Below are positions 1-6,191 of a DNA stretch of 7,187 nucleotides, piece after piece (within the stretch, counting starts at the first letter, position 1; each line of letters opens with the position of its first letter). The notes beneath the pieces were generated by a model. That model saw only the letters and a program-made list of their open reading frames with translations, did no database searches and was not told the origin of the DNA. The DNA comes from Chloroflexota bacterium (GTDB lineage: Bacteria; Chloroflexota; Anaerolineae; J102), in the NCBI GenBank assembly GCA_024276255.1, contig JAJRXO010000468.1:1-7187 (forward strand), written 5' to 3'. Position numbers and translations under genes: made by a program.

Positions 1-126
1 CCGGCTGAACTACAGCTTGCCCTGCAACACATTCTCTCCATCGGCGCCAGTTCGGGCGCCGACGCACTCAAGGGATTGATGTATCATGAATACGCAGAAA
101 TTTGTCTATCAAGCCCCACTCGCTAA
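1..126 (+). CDS. 3' end of a truncated gene; possibly AllH/DUF2877-like protein (partial)
   Basis: Only the last 41 codons are present; the reading frame is open from base 1 to the TAA at 124-126. The other two forward frames stop early (frame 3 at once, frame 2 near base 78). The peptide contains a G-A-S-S-G-A-D-A-L-K-G stretch after a helix-like segment. This resembles my recollection of the C-terminus of DUF2877/AllH proteins (a G-x-SSG-x-D-x-L-x-G pattern), which occur with FdrA/AllG in oxamate or carbamoyl metabolism and are often near amidases. The amidase gene starts inside this frame and overlaps it by 41 nt, which implies co-transcription and possibly translational coupling. The family call is tentative because most of the protein lies outside the window; that it is coding is likelier than its identity. 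Confidence 0.45.
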   Translation, partial: PAELQLALQHILSIGASSGADALKGLMYHEYAEICLSSPTR

Positions 127-1411
127 AACTGCGGCTGCCCTGCGCAGCGGCGAACTCGATCTTCTCGACTACTGGACCCGGCTTCTGGATCATATCGAGT
201 CCGTGGAACCCCATGTGCAGGCCTTTGTCCCCGAACCGGGGCGCCGGCAGCGCCTGCTGGCCGCGGCCGAAGCCCTTATGGCTCGCTACCCCAAGCCGGA
301 AGAGCGACCGCCCCTGTTCGGCGTGCCGCTCGGCGTCAAAGACATTATCCAGGCTGAGGGTTTTGTCACCCGCGCCGGATCGCAACTGCCCCCCGACGAA
401 CTTACTGGGCCCGAAGCGGATAGCGTGCGTATGTTGCGCGCGGCCGGCGCCCTGGTCGTCGGTAAAACCGTGACCACCGAATTCGCCTACTTTGCCCCCG
501 GCCCCACCCGCAACCCCCACAATCTGGCGCATACGCCCGGTGGATCCAGCAGCGGTTCGGCGGCGGCTGTGGCCGCGGGCATGGCCCTGCTGGCCATGGG
601 CACCCAGACCATTGGCTCGGTGATCCGGCCAGCGGCGTTTTGCGGCATCATGGGCTACAAGCCGACCTATGGTCGCATCATCACCAGCGGCCTGCTCTAC
701 TTCTCTCGATCCGCCGACCACATCGGTCTCTTCACGCAGGATGTGGGGGGGATGGCCCTGGCTGCAGGGGTGGTCTGTAACAGCTGGCTGGCCGCAACCG
801 TCGACAGGCGGCCTATGCTGGGCATCCCCACCGGCCCTTATCTGGAACAGGCCACGCCGGAAGCGCTGCAAGCATTTTCCCATCAGGTGCAGCAACTGAA
901 AGACGCTGGCTACGAAGTGCGGGAGGCGTCTGTGCTGGTCGATATCGCCGAGATAAACCGCAATCACAACCTGATGATCGCGGCCGAATTCGCGGCTGAA
1001 CATAGGCATCTGTTTGCCGAATTTGCCCATCTCTATCGGCCGCGAACAGCCGAACTCATCCGTACCGGCCAGCAGGCCGACGCCGACGCCGTACAGGAAA
1101 TCCGCTCCGCCCGAGCCATATATCGCGAGGAAATCCAGCACGTCATGGATGTCAATGGCATCGACCTGTGGATCTGCCCTGCCGCGCCCGGCCCGGCGCC
1201 TGAGGGCATCGACAGTACCGGCAATCCGATCATGAATCTGCCCTGGACCTACATGGGCCTGCCTGCCATCACCCTGCCTGCCGGCAAGGCGGCCAATGGC
1301 CTGCCCCTGGGCTTGCAGGTGGTCGGGCACTGGCTGAGCGATGAGGTGCTGCTGGCCTGGGCCGAAGACATGGCGCCAGTCGTTGTCAGCCCCGAAAACG
1401 ACGGGGACTGA
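86..1411 (+). CDS. Amidase-signature family hydrolase
   Basis: A 441-residue cytoplasmic amidase that hydrolyses an amide or amide-like C-N bond through a Ser-cisSer-Lys triad; the substrate cannot be read from sequence. The catalytic Lys is K85 in a VPLGVKD motif, the cis-Ser is S154 in the GGSSSGSAAAVAAG signature, and the nucleophile is S178 in TIGSVIRPAAFCG, 24 residues after the cis-Ser as in FAAH and malonamidase E2. The C-terminal part keeps the NLPWTYMGLPAITLPAG and GLPLGLQVVG blocks typical of the family. The length is full. The ATG at 86 has AAGGGA at 70-75, and family homology begins near residue 12, so the 41-nt overlap with the preceding gene looks real. The GTQTIGS variant of the usual GTDTGGS marks a subfamily rather than loss of activity. 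It is not obviously GatA, since no gatB or gatC is visible nearby. The partner gene upstream hints at amide or carbamoyl catabolism. Confidence 0.95.
   Translation: MNTQKFVYQAPLAKTAAALRSGELDLLDYWTRLLDHIESVEPHVQAFVPEPGRRQRLLAAAEALMARYPKPEERPPLFGVPLGVKDIIQAEGFVTRAGSQLPPDELTGPEADSVRMLRAAGALVVGKTVTTEFAYFAPGPTRNPHNLAHTPGGSSSGSAAAVAAGMALLAMGTQTIGSVIRPAAFCGIMGYKPTYGRIITSGLLYFSRSADHIGLFTQDVGGMALAAGVVCNSWLAATVDRRPMLGIPTGPYLEQATPEALQAFSHQVQQLKDAGYEVREASVLVDIAEINRNHNLMIAAEFAAEHRHLFAEFAHLYRPRTAELIRTGQQADADAVQEIRSARAIYREEIQHVMDVNGIDLWICPAAPGPAPEGIDSTGNPIMNLPWTYMGLPAITLPAGKAANGLPLGLQVVGHWLSDEVLLAWAEDMAPVVVSPENDGD
1386..1411 (+). other. Stem-loop across the amidase stop codon
   Basis: TCAG-CCCCG (1386-1394) pairs with CGGGG (1402-1406) and CTGA (1408-1411), with A1407 bulged and a 7-nt loop. 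The 3' arm includes the amidase stop codon. A second small hairpin, GAGAG/CTCTC (1415-1419 with 1427-1431), follows directly. Neither is followed by a T-run, so these are not classical intrinsic terminators; they could mark the 3' end of the amidase transcript or stabilise it. In GC-rich DNA a stem of this size may be chance. Confidence 0.25.
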
Positions 1412-1606
1412 GCAGAGAGATCATGCCTCTCGCGAAACCCAATCTCCCCGCCTGCCGTATAACCCATAAAGAACCTCGATTTCCGATAAACCGCAATTCA
1501 ATAGACCTCTCGCAAGGGCCGATTGCATTCAGACGCCTTTACGAGGGTTTCCCGCCGAGCAATACGATTTCTGCTCTGTGGGCATAAATCTCACTGCTAA
1601 CGTACC

Positions 1607-1612
1607 AAGGAA
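1607..1612 (+). promoter_or_regulatory. Shine-Dalgarno fixing the GTG start of the ECF sigma gene
   Basis: AAGGAA lies 6 nt before the GTG at 1619. No ATG in the same frame precedes conserved sigma region 2, so this site decides for the GTG start. Confidence 0.7.
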
Positions 1613-1618
1613 CCACCC

Positions 1619-2209
1619 GTGGCCCCTCGCGCGACCAATCCCGCTGAGAAGCGTTGGATTGCCGGAGCCCTGGCGGGCGATCCCCAGGAATTTGCCCACC
1701 TCATTCAAGCCTATCAGAATCCTGTCTATAACTTGTGCTATCGCATGCTCGGCCAGCACGAAGACGCCGAAGACGCCACACAGGAGACATTCCTGCGCGC
1801 GTACACGCACCTGCACCAGTACGACAGCAACCGCCGCTTTCTGAACTGGATTCTCACAATTGCCTCCCACCTGTGCATCGACCGCCTGCGCAAGAAAAAA
1901 CTACACACCCTGCCGATTGACGCCGTGCCAGCCCCCGAACAAGTCCACACAAATGGCGTTAGCCCGGAACACATCGCCGTAGCGCGTGAACAGGCCGACG
2001 AAATCCAGGGCTGGTTGGCGCAACTGCCTGCCGACTATCGCACCGCCATCATCCTCCTGTACTGGTACGGCTTTTCGTACGAAGAGATCGCCCAAATCCT
2101 GCATGTCAGTGTACCGGCCGTCAAATCACGTCTGCACCGGGCCCGTAAAAAACTGGCCTCGCTCATCACATCGCATGCAGTCAATATTCCTGCCGCTTCA
2201 AACCCCTGA
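1619..2209 (+). CDS. ECF-type RNA polymerase sigma factor (sigma-70 family)
   Basis: A 196-residue extracytoplasmic-function sigma factor that would direct RNA polymerase to a dedicated promoter set. Region 2 spans about residues 21-95, with the acidic DAEDATQETFLRAY core binding the polymerase and a WILTIASHLCIDRLRKKK segment for -10 recognition. A proline-rich linker (about 100-120) leads to region 4 at about 126-182, whose helix-turn-helix runs from the GFSYEEIAQILHVSV part through VKSRLHRARKK and reads the -35 element. Regions 1, 1.2 and 3 are absent, as expected of ECF factors. The start is GTG with a good SD. The next gene begins 12 nt after the stop and looks like the cognate anti-sigma factor, so activity is probably controlled by membrane sequestration. 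ECF factors often activate their own operon, but I found no convincing GGAAC/CGTC-type promoter in the 207-bp gap upstream (1412-1618), which otherwise holds no gene. Confidence 0.93.
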   Translation: MAPRATNPAEKRWIAGALAGDPQEFAHLIQAYQNPVYNLCYRMLGQHEDAEDATQETFLRAYTHLHQYDSNRRFLNWILTIASHLCIDRLRKKKLHTLPIDAVPAPEQVHTNGVSPEHIAVAREQADEIQGWLAQLPADYRTAIILLYWYGFSYEEIAQILHVSVPAVKSRLHRARKKLASLITSHAVNIPAASNP

Positions 2210-2221
2210 CCCGATCTGCTC

Positions 2222-2758
2222 ATGAGCAACTGCGAACAACAACTGCAACAACTCTTCCTGGCCCTCGACCGACATCCTGCAACGGAACATGCCGCGCTGC
2301 GTCGCCGCTGGCTGGCCCAACACCCCCAATGCGCCTCTCTGGCTCAGACCTGGCTGCTGATGGATGAGCGACTGCGGGCTGCGCCCCTGCAGCCGGCGCC
2401 CGACGCCCTGGCTATAGAGATCGTGCAAGCTGTACTGGAACAACGCCGCCACGATCGGCGCGTGTTGGCCGGGCTTACAGTCGTGGGCGGGGTAATGTCA
2501 CTCCTCCCCACCCTTCTGCTATCGCTGGCCTTGTTGATAGGCATCGGATTGTTGATCAACCCGGCCATCGCTGCTCCCATCATCGGCTTCCTGTTAGCCA
2601 GCATGCGGGGCGTCTTTATTCTACTCAGCCTGCTCACCACTCTTGCCCACACTCTCAGCCCCTGGCTGCTGCCGTTACTACTCCTGACCGCAGGCGGCAT
2701 CCTGACGCTGGTTGGACTGGGGCTATCACGCAACCTGAGCCCTGTACGGGCGTCATAA
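2222..2758 (+). CDS. Putative membrane anti-sigma factor with degenerate zinc-finger motif
   Basis: A 178-residue protein with a soluble N-terminal half and a hydrophobic C-terminal half. Residues 30-40, WLAQHPQCASL, align position by position with the HLxxCxxC zinc-binding core of ZAS-type anti-sigma domains: the leading His is Trp30, the first Cys is His34 and the second Cys is Cys37. The following MDERLRAAPLQPAPDALA segment matches the spacer seen after such cores. Three or so membrane segments lie at about 82-112, 117-143 and 147-167. The expected role is to hold the upstream ECF sigma at the membrane until an envelope signal. Position (12 nt after the sigma stop) is the main support; the fold match is by eye. 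No Shine-Dalgarno is visible before the ATG, so translation may be coupled to the sigma gene. Alternative: an unrelated small membrane protein of the operon. Confidence 0.6.
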   Translation: MSNCEQQLQQLFLALDRHPATEHAALRRRWLAQHPQCASLAQTWLLMDERLRAAPLQPAPDALAIEIVQAVLEQRRHDRRVLAGLTVVGGVMSLLPTLLLSLALLIGIGLLINPAIAAPIIGFLLASMRGVFILLSLLTTLAHTLSPWLLPLLLLTAGGILTLVGLGLSRNLSPVRAS

Positions 2759-2783
2759 CCGGTCTATCGATACGGAGGCAATC

Positions 2784-3848
2784 ATGAACCGCCACGCCAA
2801 ATGGATACTGCTTCTTGTGTTCGTTCTGATAGGGCTGGGCACCCTGGCTACGGCTCATGCCCAGGGTCCCATTTACGGCGACAGGCTGATCATGGGCGGC
2901 CGCTTCACGTTGCGGGCTGGGGAGATCGTGCGGGGAGATGTGGTGATCTTCGGTGGGGTGGCCGATCTGCAGGCCGACAGCCTGGTCACGGGTGATGTAG
3001 CCATCATCGGCGGGACTGCCAGCATCGACGGTCATGTGCAGGGTAATATCTCGGTCGTGGGCGGGGTTCTACAACTGGGGCCGCATGCTGTCGTGGAGGG
3101 CAATGCCGTGGAGGTTGGTGGACAATTCGACCGCGACCCCTCAGCTATCATTCAGGGTGACGTCATTCACAGCTTCGATTTCGGCCGCCGCAATCTGGAT
3201 GGCATCGAAATCCCGCTACCCGAAGATATCCCTGTCCCCCAACCGGATTTCTCACCCCAGCAGTCCAACCCGATGCGCGGCATCTTTGAGTTCTTCTTCT
3301 ATCTGATGACGCAGGGCCTGACGGCGCTGGCCTGGGCGATTGTGATGGCCGCCTTCGGATTATTACTGGTTATCCTTGCGCCCCAACATGGTATGCGGGC
3401 TCGTCAAACCATCGTCAACCGCCCTCTGGTCAACTTTGCTGTGGGACTGCTCACGATCCTGCTCCTGATACCGGTTTTCAGCGCACTCATGATCACTATC
3501 TGTCTGGCACCTCTGGCCATGGCGCTGGGTCTGCTGATATTGCTGGCCTCGCTGCTGGGCTGGTTGACCGTGGGCTGGGAACTGGGTCATCGCGTGCTGG
3601 AGGCCTTGCATGTGGACAGCACCACGCCCTTGACCGAAGCCCTGATCGGCATTGTGTTGCTTACCCTGATGTGGCGGCTTCCTATGGTGATCCCCTTCCT
3701 GGGCACATTGGCATCCTGGACTGTGGGTATTGTCTTCGGCTGCCTTGGTCTGGGAGCGATCATCCTCAGTCGCTTTGGCACGCAGGTCTATCCGGTGCCA
3801 CCGAAAAGAAAGGCGCTGGTTCCCCTGGCCCCGACCCCGGATGAGTAG
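2784..3848 (+). CDS. Bactofilin-like (polymer-forming) beta-helix protein with signal peptide and membrane segments
   Basis: A 354-residue envelope protein. Residues 1-26 form a signal peptide or N-terminal anchor with a likely cleavage site AHA|Q after residue 26. Residues 33-130 carry spaced repeats of a beta-helix: GDVVIFGG (51-58), GDVAIIGG (70-77), GNISVVGG (87-94), GNAVEVGG (106-113) and GDVIHS (125-130), the period of 12-19 residues and G-[DN]-V pattern seen in bactofilin/DUF583 domains. A proline-rich linker (about 144-163) leads to several membrane helices (about 170-199, 213-240, 241-265, 284-307, 310-330) and a short basic tail. Classical bactofilins are cytoplasmic and lack this arrangement; here the beta-helix would lie on the outer side of the membrane if the signal is used. 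The ATG has a strong GGAGG at 2774-2778, and the gene follows the anti-sigma candidate by 25 nt, so it is probably in the same operon. Function is inferred to be envelope scaffolding or sensing. Confidence 0.72.
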   Translation: MNRHAKWILLLVFVLIGLGTLATAHAQGPIYGDRLIMGGRFTLRAGEIVRGDVVIFGGVADLQADSLVTGDVAIIGGTASIDGHVQGNISVVGGVLQLGPHAVVEGNAVEVGGQFDRDPSAIIQGDVIHSFDFGRRNLDGIEIPLPEDIPVPQPDFSPQQSNPMRGIFEFFFYLMTQGLTALAWAIVMAAFGLLLVILAPQHGMRARQTIVNRPLVNFAVGLLTILLLIPVFSALMITICLAPLAMALGLLILLASLLGWLTVGWELGHRVLEALHVDSTTPLTEALIGIVLLTLMWRLPMVIPFLGTLASWTVGIVFGCLGLGAIILSRFGTQVYPVPPKRKALVPLAPTPDE

Positions 3849-3876
3849 AGATTGCGCAGCGGTTGGCATGCTAGAG

Positions 3877-3920
3877 TGCTGGCCGACAGGAAGTCGGGCT
3901 CTTGGGGCCGGCGGCCAGCA
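3877..3920 (+). other. Strong stem-loop between the bactofilin-like gene and the nusA promoter
   Basis: TGCTGGCCG (3877-3885) is perfectly complementary to CGGCCAGCA (3912-3920), with a 26-nt interior. A competing inner hairpin, CCGAC-AGGAA-GTCGG (3883-3897), shares bases with the 5' arm, so two folds are possible. No T-run follows. It lies 28 nt after the upstream stop codon and 45 nt before the nusA -35 box. It could protect or end the upstream transcript, perhaps with Rho. The pairing is seen in the sequence; the role is inferred. Confidence 0.4.
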
Positions 3921-3965
3921 GCAAGCGCCGACAACGCTGATACAGTCTCCTGCAAAAAACGTATC

Positions 3966-3994
3966 TTGACGCCTGGCCCGAAACCGTTTATAAT
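3966..3994 (+). promoter_or_regulatory. Consensus sigma-70 promoter of the nusA operon
   Basis: The -35 box TTGACG (3966-3971) and a perfect -10 box TATAAT (3989-3994) are separated by 17 bp. The predicted start is about base 4000-4002, giving a leader of about 96 nt before the nusA ATG. This is the best promoter in the window and the natural driver of nusA, ylxR and probably infB. Confidence 0.88.
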
Positions 3995-4024
3995 AGCAGT
4001 ACTGAATGGTAGATTGCATTGACG

Positions 4025-4052
4025 AAAGTGGGCGCCCCCCACTTTTTTCTTT
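4025..4052 (+). terminator. Intrinsic terminator inside the nusA leader (candidate attenuator)
   Basis: AAAGTGGG (4025-4032) pairs perfectly with CCCACTTT (4038-4045) around a 5-nt loop, and the T-run TTTTTTCTTT covers 4043-4052. It points in the + direction only; the opposite strand has just three T after the stem. It lies about 25 nt downstream of the predicted nusA start site and 45 nt before the nusA ATG. It therefore cannot serve only the upstream operon, because RNA begun at the strong nusA promoter must cross it. NusA strengthens pausing and termination at such hairpins, so feedback by NusA on its own leader is a straightforward hypothesis. Confidence 0.82.
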
Positions 4053-4096
4053 GCCTACCTCCCTTGAACACACCGTTATGTTGAGTTAAGTCTGCA

Positions 4097-5737
4097 ATGA
4101 ATAAACAATTGCTCATGGCCATCAATCAGATCTGCGCCGAGCGTAATCTGCGGCCGCAGGTCGTCATCGATGCCGTTGAACAGGCGCTGGTCAACGCCTA
4201 TAAACGTAATTATGGTTCCGCCGGTAATGTGGAAGCCAGATTGGACCCGGAAACGGGCGACATGCACATTTACGCCCGTATGGAAGTGGTGCCCGCCGAT
4301 GAACTGGAAGACCCCACCACCCAGATCTCTGTGGAAGAGGCAAAGGAAATCGATCCTGAGCACGCCGCGCCCGGCGAAGTTGTGCTGATCGAAAAGCCCA
4401 CCGCCGAATTCGGTCGCATCGCTGCTCAGACCGCCAAACAGGTCATCCTGCAGCGCATCCGCGAAGCCGAGCGCGAAACCATTTACGAAGAATACGCCAC
4501 GCGCGAAGGCGAGCTCATTCAGGGTACGGTTCGCTCTATCGACAACAACGGCAGCCTGATCGTTGCCCTGGATGGTGGTCGCGCCGAGGGCATCATGAGC
4601 CGATCCGATCAGATCCCCACCGAACGCTATCGCCCCAACTCGGGTATCCTGGCCTATGTAAGCGACGTTTCTCGCGGTAACCGCGGTCCGGTCATCCACC
4701 TCAGCCGCTCACACCGCAACATGTTGCGACGCCTGCTTGAAAAAGAAGTACCCGAGATCAAACAGGGAACGGTCGAGATCAAAGCCATCGCCCGCGAAGC
4801 CGGTTCCCGATCCAAGGTGGCTGTCGCGGCCACGCAGCCGGGCGTCGATCCGGTCGGTTCGTGTGTGGGTATGCGCGGTGTGCGCATTCAGAACATCGTC
4901 AACGAATTAAACGGGGAAAAAATCGACGTCATCGAATGGCACGCCGACGGCGAACGCTTTGTGGCCAACGCCCTCAGCCCGGCCAAAGTAGTCGATGTGC
5001 TGCTGTTCCCCGAACACGACAAGACCGCTATGGTCGTGGTGCCAAACAATCAACTTTCTCTGGCCATCGGCAAAGAAGGCCAGAACGCCCGCCTGGTCGC
5101 CAAACTCACGGGCTGGCGCATTGATATCAAGAGTGAAACCGAAGCCGCCAACGAAGGCATGGATGAGATCGAGCGGCAGCGCATTCGCCAGGAACGCAAG
5201 AAACGCTCCCAGGCCGATGATCTGCTGGAAGCCGCCCGTCGCATGCTGGAAGAAGTGGCTCCGGTGCCTGAGGGCCTGCCCACATTGTTGGAACCGGAAG
5301 ATGTCCTGGCCACAGTCGACGAAAAGCCGGCGTTCGAAGAAAGCCTGGCCGAAGTAGTTGGCGACGAAGCACTGGCCGAGGCCGCTTTGCAGGAGATAAG
5401 CCTGGAAGCCGAAGAAGTACCGACTGCCCCCAACTTCGATCTGGCGGCAGCGCTGTCCGAGGCCATGGCCGGAGGCGGCAGCGAAAGCGCTGCTCCGATC
5501 ATCGATGAAAAGCTCTACCAGCAGCTCTTCAAAGAGGACGAGGACAAGGAAGAGACCGAAGGCACGGGCAAATCAAAGAAGAAGAAAAAGAAAAAGCAGC
5601 GGCGTAAAGACCGTCGCCTGGTCTTCGACGAAGACAAAGGCCGGGTCATCGCCGTCAAACGCCGCAAGCGCGATCGTGGCGGCGAAGCCGGCCTCGGTAG
5701 CATCGACGATCTCGATCTTGATCTGGAAGATTTCTAA
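4097..5737 (+). CDS. nusA: Transcription termination/antitermination factor NusA
   Basis: A 546-residue NusA that binds RNA polymerase and nascent RNA and modulates pausing, intrinsic termination and antitermination. The N-terminal polymerase-binding domain covers about 1-134 (MNKQLLMAINQI opening, AYKRNYG). An S1 domain follows at about 137-203 (GELIQGTVRSIDNNG). KH1 is at about 228-296 with the VGMRGVRIQNIVNEL loop (G258-M-R-G261), and KH2 at about 305-346 with AIGKEGQNARLVAKLTGW (G325-K-E-G328); both GxxG loops are intact. The core ends near 346, the size of compact NusA proteins. The remaining 200 residues are unusual: an acidic coiled segment (350-440), a basic block with seven consecutive Lys (494-500) extending to 526, and a final acidic DDLDLDLEDF. 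I do not recognise E. coli-type AR repeats there. Only a weak GAG (4083-4085) precedes the ATG, so initiation lacks a clear SD. Transcription comes from the promoter at 3966 through the leader terminator. rimP, the usual upstream neighbour, is not there. Confidence 0.98.
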   Translation: MNKQLLMAINQICAERNLRPQVVIDAVEQALVNAYKRNYGSAGNVEARLDPETGDMHIYARMEVVPADELEDPTTQISVEEAKEIDPEHAAPGEVVLIEKPTAEFGRIAAQTAKQVILQRIREAERETIYEEYATREGELIQGTVRSIDNNGSLIVALDGGRAEGIMSRSDQIPTERYRPNSGILAYVSDVSRGNRGPVIHLSRSHRNMLRRLLEKEVPEIKQGTVEIKAIAREAGSRSKVAVAATQPGVDPVGSCVGMRGVRIQNIVNELNGEKIDVIEWHADGERFVANALSPAKVVDVLLFPEHDKTAMVVVPNNQLSLAIGKEGQNARLVAKLTGWRIDIKSETEAANEGMDEIERQRIRQERKKRSQADDLLEAARRMLEEVAPVPEGLPTLLEPEDVLATVDEKPAFEESLAEVVGDEALAEAALQEISLEAEEVPTAPNFDLAAALSEAMAGGGSESAAPIIDEKLYQQLFKEDEDKEETEGTGKSKKKKKKKQRRKDRRLVFDEDKGRVIAVKRRKRDRGGEAGLGSIDDLDLDLEDF

Positions 5738-5776
5738 GAACCACTCCCATTCCACCCGCACTCATTGTCCCGGACA

Positions 5777-6073
5777 ATGAAAGGCCGACGCAAACACATC
5801 CCCCAACGCACCTGTATCATCTGCCGACGCACCTATTCCAAGCGGGAACTGACCCGCATTGTGCGTACAGCCGACGGTGTACGCGTGGATCCCACGGGTA
5901 AACTGGCCGGTCGTGGCGCCTACGTGTGTAACGACAACGCTTGCTGGCAACAACTGCCTGCCAGTAACGCCCTGGCCCGTGCCCTGAAAACCAGCCTCAG
6001 TCCGGAGGACCGGGCTGCACTCCTGGCAGTCATCGCTGCCCGCATGGCCGCCGCATGCGAGAACCCGGCATGA
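5777..6073 (+). CDS. rnpM: YlxR family RNA-binding protein (RNase P modulator RnpM)
   Basis: A 98-residue YlxR protein. It has the family opening PQRTCIICRRTYSKRELTRIVR (C13, C16), where most relatives read CVGC, then VDPTGKLAGRGAYVC with the GRGAYVC signature at 45-51, and C51 and C56, so four Cys are placed as a possible metal site. Bacillus YlxR has been reported to bind RNase P RNA and modulate tRNA processing (RnpM); here that role is carried over by family. The gene lies 39 bp after nusA, its usual partner. I chose the ATG at 5777 over the TTG at 5765 because homology begins right after it; neither has a good SD. Its TGA overlaps an ATG (ATGA at 6070-6073) that opens a 30-codon frame of doubtful reality. 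The L7Ae-like gene ylxQ that commonly follows is absent. Confidence 0.93.
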   Translation: MKGRRKHIPQRTCIICRRTYSKRELTRIVRTADGVRVDPTGKLAGRGAYVCNDNACWQQLPASNALARALKTSLSPEDRAALLAVIAARMAAACENPA

Positions 6074-6096
6074 TCGCCCAGCATTCTACCCACCCG

Positions 6097-6112
6097 GTGT
6101 GGCGGCCCACAC
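6097..6112 (+). other. Small hairpin in the ylxR–infB gap
   Basis: GTGTGG (6097-6102) pairs with CCACAC (6107-6112) across a CGGC tetraloop. The following bases are pyrimidine-rich but not a T-run, so it is not a clear intrinsic terminator. Two further 5-bp hairpins follow at 6154-6170 (ATGCT/AGCAT) and 6171-6186 (TTGCT/AGCAA). They show that the gap is rich in local pairing, but each alone could be chance. Confidence 0.3.
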
Positions 6113-6191
6113 ATTCCATATATCTCTCTGCCTCTCCCTCGGGAGCACTGGTCATGCTTTAAGCCAGCATTTGCTTGCCTCAGCAATACCA

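Noticed and set aside
68..1330. 420-codon open frame on the - strand opposite the amidase
   Set aside because: It mirrors the amidase codons in GC-rich DNA, and its protein has no recognisable domain. The + strand protein has an intact catalytic triad and family motifs along its full length.
1426..1513. Direct repeat CCTCTCGC at 1426-1433 and 1506-1513
   Set aside because: An 8-bp match in about 200 bp is readily chance; no further copies or flanking symmetry.
1412..1618. Possible ECF autoregulatory promoter before the sigma gene
   Set aside because: GGAAC occurs only inside the ribosome binding site and no CGTC-type -10 is spaced correctly; an AGAACC near 1470 is too weak to call.
4057..4065. 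ACCTCCCTT in the nusA leader resembling an anti-Shine-Dalgarno
   Set aside because: There is no GGAGG-type site nearby for it to mask, so no function can be argued.
3363..4073. 236-codon open frame on the - strand across the 3' half of the bactofilin-like gene and the nusA promoter
   Set aside because: It is opposite a real gene, runs through the promoter and terminator, and is Gln/Arg/His-rich like a shadow frame.
4013..4098. ATTGCA (4013-4018) complementary to TGCAAT (4093-4098) at the nusA start codon
   Set aside because: Only 6 bp at a distance of 74 nt; expected by chance and not supported by extension on either side.
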